Shown here: positions 1 to 7,254 of the stretch, in pieces | Position numbering within the stretch: the stretch's first letter is position 1 | Layout of the letters: every line of letters starts with the position of its first letter | DNA from: SHLQ01 sp051011575 | GTDB taxonomy: Bacteria > Actinomycetota > Acidimicrobiia > Acidimicrobiales > SHLQ01 | NCBI GenBank assembly: GCA_051011575.1 | Contig: JBPCTR010000149.1 | Location: forward strand, 1-10,982 | Direction: 5' to 3' | Length of the DNA stretch: 10,982 nt | The notes under the pieces: model-generated | What the model was told of the DNA's origin: nothing | Database searches by the model: none | The model's input: the letters and a program-made list of their open reading frames with translations, nothing else | Translations under genes and position numbers: made by a program

Positions 1-576
1 CAGGGATTCCTGGTGGTGACCGGCGGCGGTCCCGGTGCCATGGAGGCAGGCAATCTCGGTGCCTGGCTCGCGCCGCACCCCGACGATGCGGTGGATCGGG
101 CGCTGACCATGCTCGGCGCCGCCGTCGACTACTCGACTCCCGACTACGCCGCGGCCGGGCTGGCTGTCGCCGCCGAGTTCGCCGACGGAAATGTGAGCCT
201 TGCGGTTCCCACATGGTTCTACGGTCACGAACCCACCAACGATTTTGCAACGCATGTGGCCAAGTACTTCTCGAACAGCATCCGCGAAGACGGCTTGCTC
301 GCCATTGCCACCCATGGCGTCGTCTACACACCCGGAGCAGCTGGGACCGTGCAAGAGGTGTTCATGGACGCAACGCAGAACCACTACGTCACGTTTTCGG
401 TCATCTCGCCGATGGTCTTTGTCGACTCCGAGTACTGGGCCGACGATCGGCTGGCCGCCCCCCTGCTACTACGTCAGCTGGCGGGCGACCGCCCCTACGC
501 CGACATGATCGCTGTCCTTGACGATCCCCTCGACGTCGTCGAGTTCATCACCTCTCACCCACCCCATGCTCCGTGA
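1..576 (+). CDS. LOG-family Rossmann nucleotide-binding protein, 5' partial
   Basis: The frame is open from the first base of the window to the TGA at 574-576, so the N-terminal part of the gene is missing. The visible 191 residues begin QGFLVVTGGGPGAMEAGNLG, a Rossmann-type strand followed by a Gly-rich loop and the MEA helix typical of LOG/lysine-decarboxylase-like proteins. Further on comes TPGAAGTVQEVF, matching the second family signature PGGxGTxxE with Gly replaced by Ala in the second position of the GG pair. LOG proteins bind nucleotides; classical members release free cytokinin bases from nucleoside 5'-monophosphates. This longer bacterial branch (GGPGxMEA with PGAAGT) has no function I can assign. 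Cytoplasmic; no signal or membrane segment is seen. An internal Met at position 13 is in frame but lies inside the conserved strand and is not the true start. The gene converges on the phosphodiesterase gene with only 10 bases between stops. Confidence 0.85.
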   Translation, partial: QGFLVVTGGGPGAMEAGNLGAWLAPHPDDAVDRALTMLGAAVDYSTPDYAAAGLAVAAEFADGNVSLAVPTWFYGHEPTNDFATHVAKYFSNSIREDGLLAIATHGVVYTPGAAGTVQEVFMDATQNHYVTFSVISPMVFVDSEYWADDRLAAPLLLRQLAGDRPYADMIAVLDDPLDVVEFITSHPPHAP

Positions 577-586
577 GAATCGTTCG

Positions 587-1660
587 TCAGATAGCGACGA
601 GCGGCGTGCCGGTTGCGGCCGGCAGCGGGATGCCGAGGAGGGCCGCCATCGTCGGCGCCCAGTCGCTCGCGTGCGGTTGTCGCGTGGCGAGACTTCGCGC
701 AATCGCCCGAACGGCCGGATGGCCTCCGGCCACGGCGGCGACCTGAGTGGTCGTACGGGGCGAGCCGTGCTGACCGCGAAACGTCTTGTGTCCGCCGCCG
801 AACACCCGGCCCGGCTCGGACCACACGAGCGAGATACCCTCGGCGACATCGAGGTCGAGTGCACCGCTGATTGCAGAAAGGGAGCGCAACCGGTCGGCGC
901 CCGGGCCGCCGTACACGATTCCGGCCATCCCCTCGTCGTGCGCCGCTCCCGGAAGGCCTGCGGTCGCAAGCTCGTCGGCGAACCGGACCGGTTCCAGGTC
1001 GGGGTCGATCGCCTCCTGCTCGTGATCGCTCACGACAAACAGGACCGTGTCGTCCCAAGCCGGGCGAATTCGTTCGACGACGGCCGCCAGATCGTCGTCG
1101 ACAGCCCTGATTCGTGACGCTGCCTCGGCCGCATCGGGCCCGTGCAGATGAAGCGTCGAGTCGGGATCATTCATGTGCACGATCGCGAGGTCGGCGGACA
1201 GCGCTTCGAGTTCGTCGATCTGCTCAATGACGACCTCGTTGGCCGGGTACCCGAGGCAGTCGGTGGCGACGTCGTCACGGGGTCCGTTCGATGGTGGCCA
1301 CGAGACATCGGCCTCGCCAGCCCCCATCGACCCGATCATCGTATTGTCGCCGAGCACCACCGATGTCGTCCGACCGGCGGCGCGGGCAGCCGCGAACAGC
1401 GTTTCCCCCACCGGCCCGATCGTCGAAGAACACACGAATCGATCACCGTCGTGGATTCGATTCGTGAAGATCCGGTGGTCCTGAACATCGGTTCCGGTGG
1501 CGAAGGTCGCGTGATTCGGATACGTCGATGACGCCAGGACCGACGTGCCGCCCCCCGGCGCCCAGCCGCCCTGCTCGATCAGACTCCACAACGTGGGCGT
1601 GAGCTCCGGCCCGACCGCGCCGTTTGGCAGGCTGTCCTCGATCAGGAAGACGACCCTCAT
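587..1660 (-). CDS. alkaline phosphatase superfamily phosphodiesterase/pyrophosphatase-like hydrolase
   Basis: A 357-residue cytoplasmic enzyme of the alkaline phosphatase fold, nucleotide pyrophosphatase/phosphodiesterase-like. The two-metal site can be traced in order: Asp9 in the first strand (FLIEDS), the nucleophile Thr46 in STYPNHATFATG, Asp167 and His171 in NDPDSTLHLHGP, Asp212 and His213 in VVSDHE, and a late His, probably His298 in GQHGSP. Family members hydrolyse phosphodiesters, pyrophosphates or, in PhnA, phosphonoacetate; the substrate cannot be read from the sequence. The frame is open further upstream to 1975, but that part overlaps the HD gene and looks non-coding. The ATG at 1658-1660 overlaps the TGA of the HD gene (ATGA, 4 bases), which indicates translational coupling and fixes the start. 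No signal peptide is visible, unlike many NPP enzymes. It is the last gene of the four-gene minus-strand set. Confidence 0.85.
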   Translation of the reverse strand: MRVVFLIEDSLPNGAVGPELTPTLWSLIEQGGWAPGGGTSVLASSTYPNHATFATGTDVQDHRIFTNRIHDGDRFVCSSTIGPVGETLFAAARAAGRTTSVVLGDNTMIGSMGAGEADVSWPPSNGPRDDVATDCLGYPANEVVIEQIDELEALSADLAIVHMNDPDSTLHLHGPDAAEAASRIRAVDDDLAAVVERIRPAWDDTVLFVVSDHEQEAIDPDLEPVRFADELATAGLPGAAHDEGMAGIVYGGPGADRLRSLSAISGALDLDVAEGISLVWSEPGRVFGGGHKTFRGQHGSPRTTTQVAAVAGGHPAVRAIARSLATRQPHASDWAPTMAALLGIPLPAATGTPLVAI

Positions 1661-2226
1661 CGAGCGGAGGCTGCCTCGCGGGCGACGGCGAGGAGCATCG
1701 GACGAAAGTCTGCAAGGTCCGGGATCGACAACCCAGCCACCTTGCCGTCGTCGTCCCACCGGCGCACGCTCACGGCATCGGCCGCGCCCGGGAGTGCCGC
1801 AAACACTTGCGCCTCGACGGGCGAGAACGGTCCGCCCTGGATCTCGAGGCTCGCCTTCGACGCCTCGGAGAGCATCGAGTGATAGCCGGGCTCGACGGCA
1901 CACAGATATCGCTTGGCGTCGACATGCGAACCGACCGCGTCGGCGACCCGCTCGCCAAACCGGGGGCGCAACCACACCGCACCGACCTGGTCATGGTCCC
2001 AGTCAGGCTGAAGGAAGTCTTCGCTCTCTCGCGAGTCGGCCAAAAGGAAGTGTCCGATGTCGTGGAGAAGTGCCGCGGCGACCAGTTCCGGGTCGGCGTC
2101 GGCCACGATCCCGAGCGCCGCCGTCTGTATGCAGTGCTCGGTCATGGTCACCGCCTCGTCGTAGCTACTGGATCCACCTGCAGTGAAGAGTGCGAAGACC
2201 TCGTCGACCTGATCGCGGTCAGTCAT
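1657..2226 (-). CDS. PhnZ-like HD-domain oxygenase (phosphonate-degradation-associated HDIG family)
   Basis: A 189-residue HD-domain protein resembling the family named phosphonate degradation operon-associated HDIG protein, whose studied member PhnZ is a mixed-valence di-iron oxygenase that cleaves 2-amino-1-hydroxyethylphosphonate to glycine and phosphate. Residues that correspond to the PhnZ set, by eye with an offset of about 3, are Tyr22/Glu24, His31, His55-Asp56 and His59 (LLHDIGH), His78, His101, Lys105 (SHVDAKRYLCAV) and Asp158 (RRWDDD). The stretch LEIQGGPFSPVEA is also typical. Tyr and Lys in these places separate the oxygenase branch from ordinary HD phosphohydrolases. The gene starts with ATG at 2224-2226, inside the end of the alpha/beta hydrolase gene (8-base overlap) and without a clear Shine-Dalgarno sequence, so coupled translation is likely. 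Its stop overlaps the next start. A relative acting on another phosphonate, or on a different hydroxylated substrate, is possible. Confidence 0.82.
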   Translation of the reverse strand: MTDRDQVDEVFALFTAGGSSSYDEAVTMTEHCIQTAALGIVADADPELVAAALLHDIGHFLLADSRESEDFLQPDWDHDQVGAVWLRPRFGERVADAVGSHVDAKRYLCAVEPGYHSMLSEASKASLEIQGGPFSPVEAQVFAALPGAADAVSVRRWDDDGKVAGLSIPDLADFRPMLLAVAREAASAR

Positions 2227-3121
2227 GCGCCGCGAAATCTTCGATCAGCCGGGCGAGTTCGATGGGAGCGTCGCCCTGCACGCTGTGACCGGCATCGACG
2301 TGTTCGACCCGCGCGTCGGGTCGACGCTGCCGCAGCTCGGCTTCGTCGGCGTCGTCGATCACCGACTGTGCTCTCGTGCCCCTCACGAGCATGAGGGGCG
2401 CCGACGACTCCTCGATCGAATCCCACAGAACGCCATAATCGCGTCGAACGTTCCGGTCGGCGAAGACTCGGTGCCTTGCATGACGCCACACCCACGACCC
2501 GTCGTCGAGTTGTTCGGCGTTGTGGAGTATCCCCCGGCGCAGCGATGTCTCGGTGCGGGTCGGGTTGTGCTCGATCGTTCGGGCGAGGAGGTCGTCGAAG
2601 CTGTCGAAGCTGGCCGGCCCGTTCACGAACGCGGCGATCGCCTTCGCCTTGTCGTGATTCACCCCGGGCGTGATGTCGACGAGGGCGAGCCGGGACACGA
2701 GGTCGGGACGGGCGGTGGCGAGGGCAATCGATGTGAGCCCGCCGAGCGACATTCCCACAACCATCCCGGCCTCCGGCGCGAGCGCCTCGATGGTCACGGC
2801 GATGTCAGCAGCGTTTGTATCGAGATCGGTGGGTCCTTCGGCGGGTGGGCCCGAGTGACCGTGACCGGGCAGATCGATCGCCACGAGCGGGCGAGCCAGG
2901 GCCAGCGCCACCGTGTCCCAGGTGTGTGCGTTCTGCGCACCTCCGTGAATGAGAACCATCTCGGGCGGTCCGTCGCCCCACACGAGTGCGCTCAGCGTGC
3001 GGCCGTCCCCGAGCCCAACGACCTCCCGACGCACCGTCGGTGGACCCTCCCACGCGATTCCGAACTCCTCTGCGTTCTCGCGGAACATGGAGAACTCGTC
3101 GTATTCGACCCGTTCGCTCAC
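2219..3121 (-). CDS. alpha/beta hydrolase fold protein
   Basis: A 300-residue single-domain alpha/beta hydrolase. The oxyanion-hole HGG lies at residues 59-61, the strand-turn LPGHGHS at 84-90, the nucleophile elbow GMSLG at 123-127 with Ser125 as nucleophile, and the catalytic His279 in DAGHSVQGD. The acid is probably one of the Asp residues after the later strands (near 255-260), but I cannot fix which. Such enzymes cleave esters, lactones, epoxides or C-C bonds; the substrate is unknown. The start is GTG at 3119-3121, preceded on the minus strand by a G-rich AAGGGGGG stretch at suitable spacing; an internal Met12 is the alternative. It follows the VWA gene by 42 bases and overlaps the HD oxygenase gene by 8 bases. 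No signal peptide is seen, so it is probably cytoplasmic. Confidence 0.85.
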   Translation of the reverse strand: MSERVEYDEFSMFRENAEEFGIAWEGPPTVRREVVGLGDGRTLSALVWGDGPPEMVLIHGGAQNAHTWDTVALALARPLVAIDLPGHGHSGPPAEGPTDLDTNAADIAVTIEALAPEAGMVVGMSLGGLTSIALATARPDLVSRLALVDITPGVNHDKAKAIAAFVNGPASFDSFDDLLARTIEHNPTRTETSLRRGILHNAEQLDDGSWVWRHARHRVFADRNVRRDYGVLWDSIEESSAPLMLVRGTRAQSVIDDADEAELRQRRPDARVEHVDAGHSVQGDAPIELARLIEDFAAHD

Positions 3122-3163
3122 CCCAGCCCCCCTTGCTCCGTCGTTCGTTTCCCCGACCGGGTT

Positions 3164-5191
3164 CTAGCCCGCCCGACGGATCATTTTGCGCTTCTGCTCC
3201 ACGAAATCGACAAGGACGAAATCGCCAAGGTTCTGGTTGTCGGTGAAGAAGGCTCGGCCGCCGTTCATTCGCGTGATCTGTTCGATGAACGACGTGAGGT
3301 ACGGGGTGGCGTCGAGCATGAAGATATTGATCCGGACCTGATCGCGGGTGCACCGGTTCACCTCGGCGAGCGTGAGGTCGATCGTCTCGCGGGTGGGCGG
3401 GTAGTTGAAGACCGGACGACCGTTGGCGGCGATGTGCGCCGTGGGCTCGCCGTCGGTGACCATGAGGATCTGCTTCGTGCCGCTCTGCCGGGCGAGCATT
3501 CGACGGGCGAGCTGGAACCCATGCTGCATATTCGTCCCGTACACGTAGTCCCAACTCAGTTCGGGCAGATCCTTCGCCGGGATCTCACGCGCAACCTCGC
3601 TGAAGGTGACGATTCCCAGGTAGTCCTGCGGGTACTGCCCGGAGATCAGGGCCTGAAGGGCGAGGGCCACCTTCTTGGCCGGCGCGAAGTTGTCACGCAT
3701 GGGCATCGAAAGGCTGAGATCGAGCATGAGGACGGTCGACGTACGGGTCGTGCGTTCGGTGCGCTCGACCTCGAAGTCGTCGGGCGTGAGCTGCACCGGG
3801 GTACCACCGCCCGATCGACGAATCGCATTGCGGACAGTGCGTTCGATGTTCAGCGAGAACGGATCGCCGAATTCATAGGCCTTGGTCTCGAAGTTGCGTT
3901 CGTGGCCCACGCCGGACACGGCGGTGTTGTGACGGCCGAGGCGTTCTGCCGTGAGCTTGGAGTAGAGGTCATCGAGGACGTTCTGACCGATCTTGCGCAA
4001 CGCACGGGGAGTGAGCTCGAGGGAACCCTCCTTGTTGTTGATCAGACCTGCGTCCTCAAGCATCTGGGTGAACTTCGCCATCGCCTCGATTGATCGCGCC
4101 GAATCCTCCCCGAGTAGCTCGGCCGCTCGCTCGAAGTCGACCTCCGCCAGCGCGCCGGGGTTGGTCGTGCCCCGCAGCATCTGCTCGAGCTGATCGAGAT
4201 CACCAAGGTCGTTCATCAGATTCATCGCCTCGCCGAAGCCCAGGGGATCAGCGCCCTGGGTCTCGTAGCCCTGACCCCAGTTGAGATCCGGAAAGGCGCC
4301 CTGCAGGTTCTCGCCGAGCTGAGCCATCTGCCACTGAAGGTCCATGTCTTCGAGCAGCTGGTCCGACAGCTCCTGGAGCTGCGCCCGCTGTTCGGGAGTC
4401 ATCGAATTGAGCATCGCCTGGGCGGCCGCCATGCGTTGGGCCATCGCCTCGAGCAGCTCGTCGAGGTTCTGAGGGTTCTCGGGAAAGAAATCGCCGTGCC
4501 GTTCCATGAAACCGTCGAAGTCGGGCTCCTCACCGTTGGCGCGCTGCTCGAGCATCTCGTTGAGCTCGGCCAGCATGTCCTTCATCGCCTGCATGTCGTC
4601 CGGGGTCATGTTCTGGACGGCATCGCTCATCCCATCGACCGCTTGCTGCATCAACTGGTTTCGAAGATCGTCGACCAGCTCGTCAAAGTCGTCCTGCGCC
4701 TGTTTCGACGTGAAGTCGTAGCTCTGGAGATCGCCGATCTGGCCGGGGAGATCGGGCGGCAACATGTCGAGGCGGAGGTTGCGCTCGGTCTCCGCCGCAG
4801 CGTCGCGTGCGGCCTGAGCGGGGTCGTCCCCGCCTGCGGAGTACTCCGCTTGAGCAGCGAGATTGTCACGTTCGGTCTGAACAATCTCGCGAAGCTTCTC
4901 GGCGATCTCGGAGAAGACTCCGCCGACATCGCCGGAGTCGAGCAGCTCCTCTCGTCGGTCCCGGAGCTGTTCGAGCATCTCGCGCAGGCCCTCCATGCGC
5001 TCCCCGTCCATGTCGAAGCCGTTCTGGAGCATGTTGCGCAGGGCCGCATTCGGGTCGCCATGGTAGGCGAGATCGTCGGTCATCTGCCGAAAGAGATCCT
5101 CGGCGGTGAGCTCGTAGTCGGACTGAGTCCCGTCCCAGGCCGAGTAGGTGAACCGCTGTTGACGGCGGCGTCGACGTCGGCGGAAGACCAT
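3164..5191 (-). CDS. VWA-domain protein (Mg-chelatase/MoxR-associated type)
   Basis: A 675-residue protein with a long, helical, Gln/Met/Glu/Asp-rich N-terminal half (residues about 25-330, repeated LxEML and DLLEAM-like stretches, probable coiled coil) and a C-terminal von Willebrand A domain. The metal-ion-dependent adhesion site is complete: DLSLS at 491-495, Thr553 in YGTN and Asp580 in VTDGEP. Residues 4-10 are seven consecutive arginines. It resembles the mycobacterial Rv0959 type in size and layout; such VWA proteins usually act with a MoxR or ChlI-like AAA+ ATPase to insert metals or remodel complexes. No AAA+ gene is in the window. The frame is open upstream to 5494, but that part runs over the divergent GH1-like gene, and ATG 5189-5191 begins the basic N terminus. 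No Shine-Dalgarno sequence is present; a TATGGT sits 6 bases upstream, suggesting a leaderless mRNA. It heads the minus-strand set. Confidence 0.85.
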   Translation of the reverse strand: MVFRRRRRRRQQRFTYSAWDGTQSDYELTAEDLFRQMTDDLAYHGDPNAALRNMLQNGFDMDGERMEGLREMLEQLRDRREELLDSGDVGGVFSEIAEKLREIVQTERDNLAAQAEYSAGGDDPAQAARDAAAETERNLRLDMLPPDLPGQIGDLQSYDFTSKQAQDDFDELVDDLRNQLMQQAVDGMSDAVQNMTPDDMQAMKDMLAELNEMLEQRANGEEPDFDGFMERHGDFFPENPQNLDELLEAMAQRMAAAQAMLNSMTPEQRAQLQELSDQLLEDMDLQWQMAQLGENLQGAFPDLNWGQGYETQGADPLGFGEAMNLMNDLGDLDQLEQMLRGTTNPGALAEVDFERAAELLGEDSARSIEAMAKFTQMLEDAGLINNKEGSLELTPRALRKIGQNVLDDLYSKLTAERLGRHNTAVSGVGHERNFETKAYEFGDPFSLNIERTVRNAIRRSGGGTPVQLTPDDFEVERTERTTRTSTVLMLDLSLSMPMRDNFAPAKKVALALQALISGQYPQDYLGIVTFSEVAREIPAKDLPELSWDYVYGTNMQHGFQLARRMLARQSGTKQILMVTDGEPTAHIAANGRPVFNYPPTRETIDLTLAEVNRCTRDQVRINIFMLDATPYLTSFIEQITRMNGGRAFFTDNQNLGDFVLVDFVEQKRKMIRRAG

Positions 5192-5197
5192 GTTCGC

Positions 5198-5203
5198 ACC
5201 ATA
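5198..5203 (-). promoter_or_regulatory. possible -10 box giving leaderless VWA transcript
   Basis: On the minus strand TATGGT (form TAnnnT) is followed by six bases and then the ATG at 5191, placing the expected transcription start at or next to the start codon. No convincing -35 hexamer lies 17 bases upstream and there is no Shine-Dalgarno sequence. Leaderless starts are common in actinobacteria; this assignment rests on the pattern only. The divergent GH1-like gene starts 31 bases to the right, so any promoters overlap. Confidence 0.3.
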
Positions 5204-5233
5204 CGTCAATGATCCACGCCACACTGTTCGCGG

Positions 5234-6418
5234 ATGAGCCTTCCCGACGACTTCTTCTTGGGTGCCGGTGTTTCGCCGCTGGTCGCTCGAGGCGCCGCCC
5301 GCCGATCCGACTGGCGAAGATGGGCGGAACGAACGCATCGACCCGACGCCGCCGAAGGAAACGGATTCGAAGAACGGTTCGAAGAGGATTTCGCCGTTCT
5401 TCTCAGCCACCGTCTTGACCCTGTGGTCATCGGCGTGGATTGGGCTCGACTGGAACCTCATGCCGGTCAGATCGACGCCGCCGAGGTCGAACACGTCGTC
5501 CAGGTGTTCTCAACCGCTCGCGACGCCGGTCTCCAGCCGTGGGCGCAGCTGCACGACCACACCCTCCCGGGGTGGTTCGCCGACGACACCGACGGATTTC
5601 GATCCGACGGGCCGAGCATCCACTGGTCGCGCCACGTCGACCGGGTGGCTGAAATGCTCGATGGCCTGACGGCCGCCTGGGTGCCTTTCAGCGATCCGGT
5701 CGGATGGGCCGTACGAGGACACCACATCGGCAGTGGTCCGCCGGGGCCGCGCTCGACCGACGCAATGCACGAAGCCGTGGTCGGCGCGTTGGACGCGACG
5801 TTCGAGGGGTGGCGACTGCTCCGATCCGGTCAGGCACCCGTCGTGGGGTCCTTCAGCCTGCCGTTGTTCCATGTCGCCGACGAGGCGGTCGGAGCGGATG
5901 CTTCCGCGTGGCAGGACGCCTTCTGGGACAGCTGGATTCTCGCGGTTCGAGACGGCGAGCTGCGTCTGCCATGGCAAGCAGCGATCGAGCGCCCCGACAT
6001 GGCCGACGCGTTCGACGCCATCGGCGTGATCCCGTCGCCCGCGGTGAGTGTCGATCCCGAGGGCCGGTTGACGGCGTGGCCGGGAAAGGAACGCCAGGAC
6101 GACTCCGGCTGGTGTCCTCCGCGGCACGATGTAGGCGAGGTCCTGCACGCCGTGGGCGATCAACTCGCTGGGCGCGAGTTCGTCGCCATGGGGTTGGGCG
6201 TCACCACGTCCGACGACGAGTGGCGCGCAGATCTGCACCGTGCGTGGCTCGAGTCGCTTTCGGAGGCCGTCGCCGACGGCGTGAACATCCGCGGCGCGAT
6301 TTTCGACGCCGCGGTCGACGGATACGACCCTGTGACCGGGTTCGAATCGGGACGCGGTCTGTTCACCTCGGAGCGAGAGCCGAAGCAGAGCCTCGGATGG
6401 ATCGATGCACAACGCTGA
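5234..6418 (+). CDS. glycoside hydrolase family 1-like protein, catalytic glutamates apparently lost
   Basis: A 394-residue TIM-barrel protein of GH1 (beta-glucosidase) ancestry, shorter than the usual 440-470. Landmarks in order are the N-terminal DDFFLGAGVSP (GH1: F-x-W/F-G-A-A), VIGVDWARLEPHAGQID at about 65-81 (the SxxWxRxxP strand), AQLHDHTLPGWF at 104-115 (the HxDLP strand), and GVNIRGAIFDAAVDGYDPVTGF with GRGLF and PKQSLGWI near the C terminus. The acid/base motif TxNEP is replaced by PFSDP at 151-155 (Asn to Ser153, Glu to Asp154). The nucleophile motif TENG appears as MGLG at about 319-322 (Glu to Gly320). Normal retaining glycosidase chemistry is therefore unlikely; it may bind carbohydrate or have another role. 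The ATG at 5234 is 42 bases from the divergent VWA start, without a clear Shine-Dalgarno sequence. The 3' end overlaps the RNA methyltransferase gene by 14 bases, so the two are probably co-transcribed. Confidence 0.8.
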   Translation: MSLPDDFFLGAGVSPLVARGAARRSDWRRWAERTHRPDAAEGNGFEERFEEDFAVLLSHRLDPVVIGVDWARLEPHAGQIDAAEVEHVVQVFSTARDAGLQPWAQLHDHTLPGWFADDTDGFRSDGPSIHWSRHVDRVAEMLDGLTAAWVPFSDPVGWAVRGHHIGSGPPGPRSTDAMHEAVVGALDATFEGWRLLRSGQAPVVGSFSLPLFHVADEAVGADASAWQDAFWDSWILAVRDGELRLPWQAAIERPDMADAFDAIGVIPSPAVSVDPEGRLTAWPGKERQDDSGWCPPRHDVGEVLHAVGDQLAGREFVAMGLGVTTSDDEWRADLHRAWLESLSEAVADGVNIRGAIFDAAVDGYDPVTGFESGRGLFTSEREPKQSLGWIDAQR

Positions 6419-7226
6419 CGACCGACCGCGAATCTCGATCGACGATCCCGCCGACCCACAGATCGAGGTTTTCCTTGGGTTACGTGACCATGTGGCGCGT
6501 CAGACGCGGGAGCAGCCGGGTGGTGACATGGCCGGCTCTTTCATCGCCGAGGGTGACCTGGTCATCGAACGCGGACTCGCTGCGGGGTACGAACTCATCT
6601 CGCTCCTGATCTCCAGCCGCCGAACGAAGGCGCTCCCTGCGGGCATCGGCGACTCCGTCGACATCCTCGCGGCCGCCGATCCCGTTCTCGAGGTCGTGAC
6701 TGGCCGGCCGGAGTTGCGGGACCCGTTGGCGCGCTTCCGCCGGCCCCTGCCGATCGACGTATCCGAGCTCCTCGCCTCGGGCCGGAGCTTCGCCGTGCTC
6801 GAGGGCGTCAACAACCCGAACAACCTGGGTGTGATCATGAGGAACGCGGCTGCGCTCGGAGTCGACGCCGTCCTGCTCGACGCCACCTGCGGCGATCCGC
6901 TCTATCGCCGCGCAATCCGCGCCTCGATGGGTCAGGTGTTCGCGATCCCGCACGCTCGACTCGGTCCACTCTCCGCATCGCTCGACCTGCTGCACGATGC
7001 AGGAATCGAGTCGATCGCGCTTGTGCCGTCGGCGGAGCAGCCGCTTCTCCGTCCCACGGGCGCCGACCGTGTCGCCGTTCTGCTCGGCGCCGAGGGCCCG
7101 GGCCTTACCCCCGCCACAATCGAGGCCGCGACCCATCGCATGTGCATCCCCATGGTCCGTTCCGTCGACTCCCTGAACGTCGCCTCCGCCGCCGCCATCG
7201 CGTTCCACACCCTCCGCGGGGTCTGA
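6405..7226 (+). CDS. TrmH/SpoU-family RNA 2'-O-ribose methyltransferase
   Basis: A 273-residue SPOUT methyltransferase that would transfer methyl from S-adenosylmethionine to a ribose 2'-OH in rRNA or tRNA. An N-terminal substrate-binding-like segment (GSFIAEGDLVIERGLAAG, 44-61) precedes the catalytic knotted domain. Motif 1 is NNPNNLGVIMRNA at 136-148 with Asn140 and Arg146, motif 2 is LLGAEGPGL at 226-234 with Glu230, and motif 3 is IPM-x5-SLNVASAAAIAFH from 248 with Ser256 and Asn258. The target nucleotide cannot be told. The N-terminal IDDPADPQI fits homologues, supporting ATG 6405 inside the GH1-like gene. The last residues LRGV and the TGA stop at 7224-7226 are written by a GGGGTCTGACCCC repeat of the RAYT/REP locus, so the C terminus has probably been set or altered by the repeat. 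All catalytic motifs lie upstream of it. Confidence 0.92.
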   Translation: MHNADDRPRISIDDPADPQIEVFLGLRDHVARQTREQPGGDMAGSFIAEGDLVIERGLAAGYELISLLISSRRTKALPAGIGDSVDILAAADPVLEVVTGRPELRDPLARFRRPLPIDVSELLASGRSFAVLEGVNNPNNLGVIMRNAAALGVDAVLLDATCGDPLYRRAIRASMGQVFAIPHARLGPLSASLDLLHDAGIESIALVPSAEQPLLRPTGADRVAVLLGAEGPGLTPATIEAATHRMCIPMVRSVDSLNVASAAAIAFHTLRGV

Positions 7227-7254
7227 CCCCCTTTCCGCGGGGTCTGACCCCCTT
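7213..7254 (+). repeat. two tandem 21-base copies carrying the palindrome
   Basis: Bases 7213-7233 and 7234-7254 are identical and directly adjacent. Each runs from TCCGC through the palindrome GGGGTCTGACCCC (7218-7230 and 7239-7251) to CTT. The first copy encodes the last residues and the stop codon of the RNA methyltransferase; the second lies wholly after the stop. Confidence 0.9.

Noticed and set aside
577..600. Intrinsic terminator between the convergent LOG and phosphodiesterase genes
   Set aside because: Only a weak 5-base pairing (TCGTC/GACGA) near 584-601 and no T-run; not enough to call.
1661..1975. N-terminal extension of the phosphodiesterase frame
   Set aside because: The 105 extra residues are Arg-rich, overlap the HD oxygenase gene and are not family-like; the ATGA overlap gives a natural start at 1660.
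2225..4093. Open frame of 622 codons on the plus strand
   Set aside because: It lies antisense to the alpha/beta hydrolase and VWA genes, has no recognisable domain and mirrors their codon pattern; a shadow of GC-rich coding DNA.
5192..5494. N-terminal extension of the VWA frame
   Set aside because: It runs antisense into the divergent GH1-like gene and shows no domain; the basic N terminus at 5191 is a better start.
5510..6412. Open frame of 300 codons on the minus strand
   Set aside because: Antisense to the GH1-like gene, which has family landmarks and a better start.
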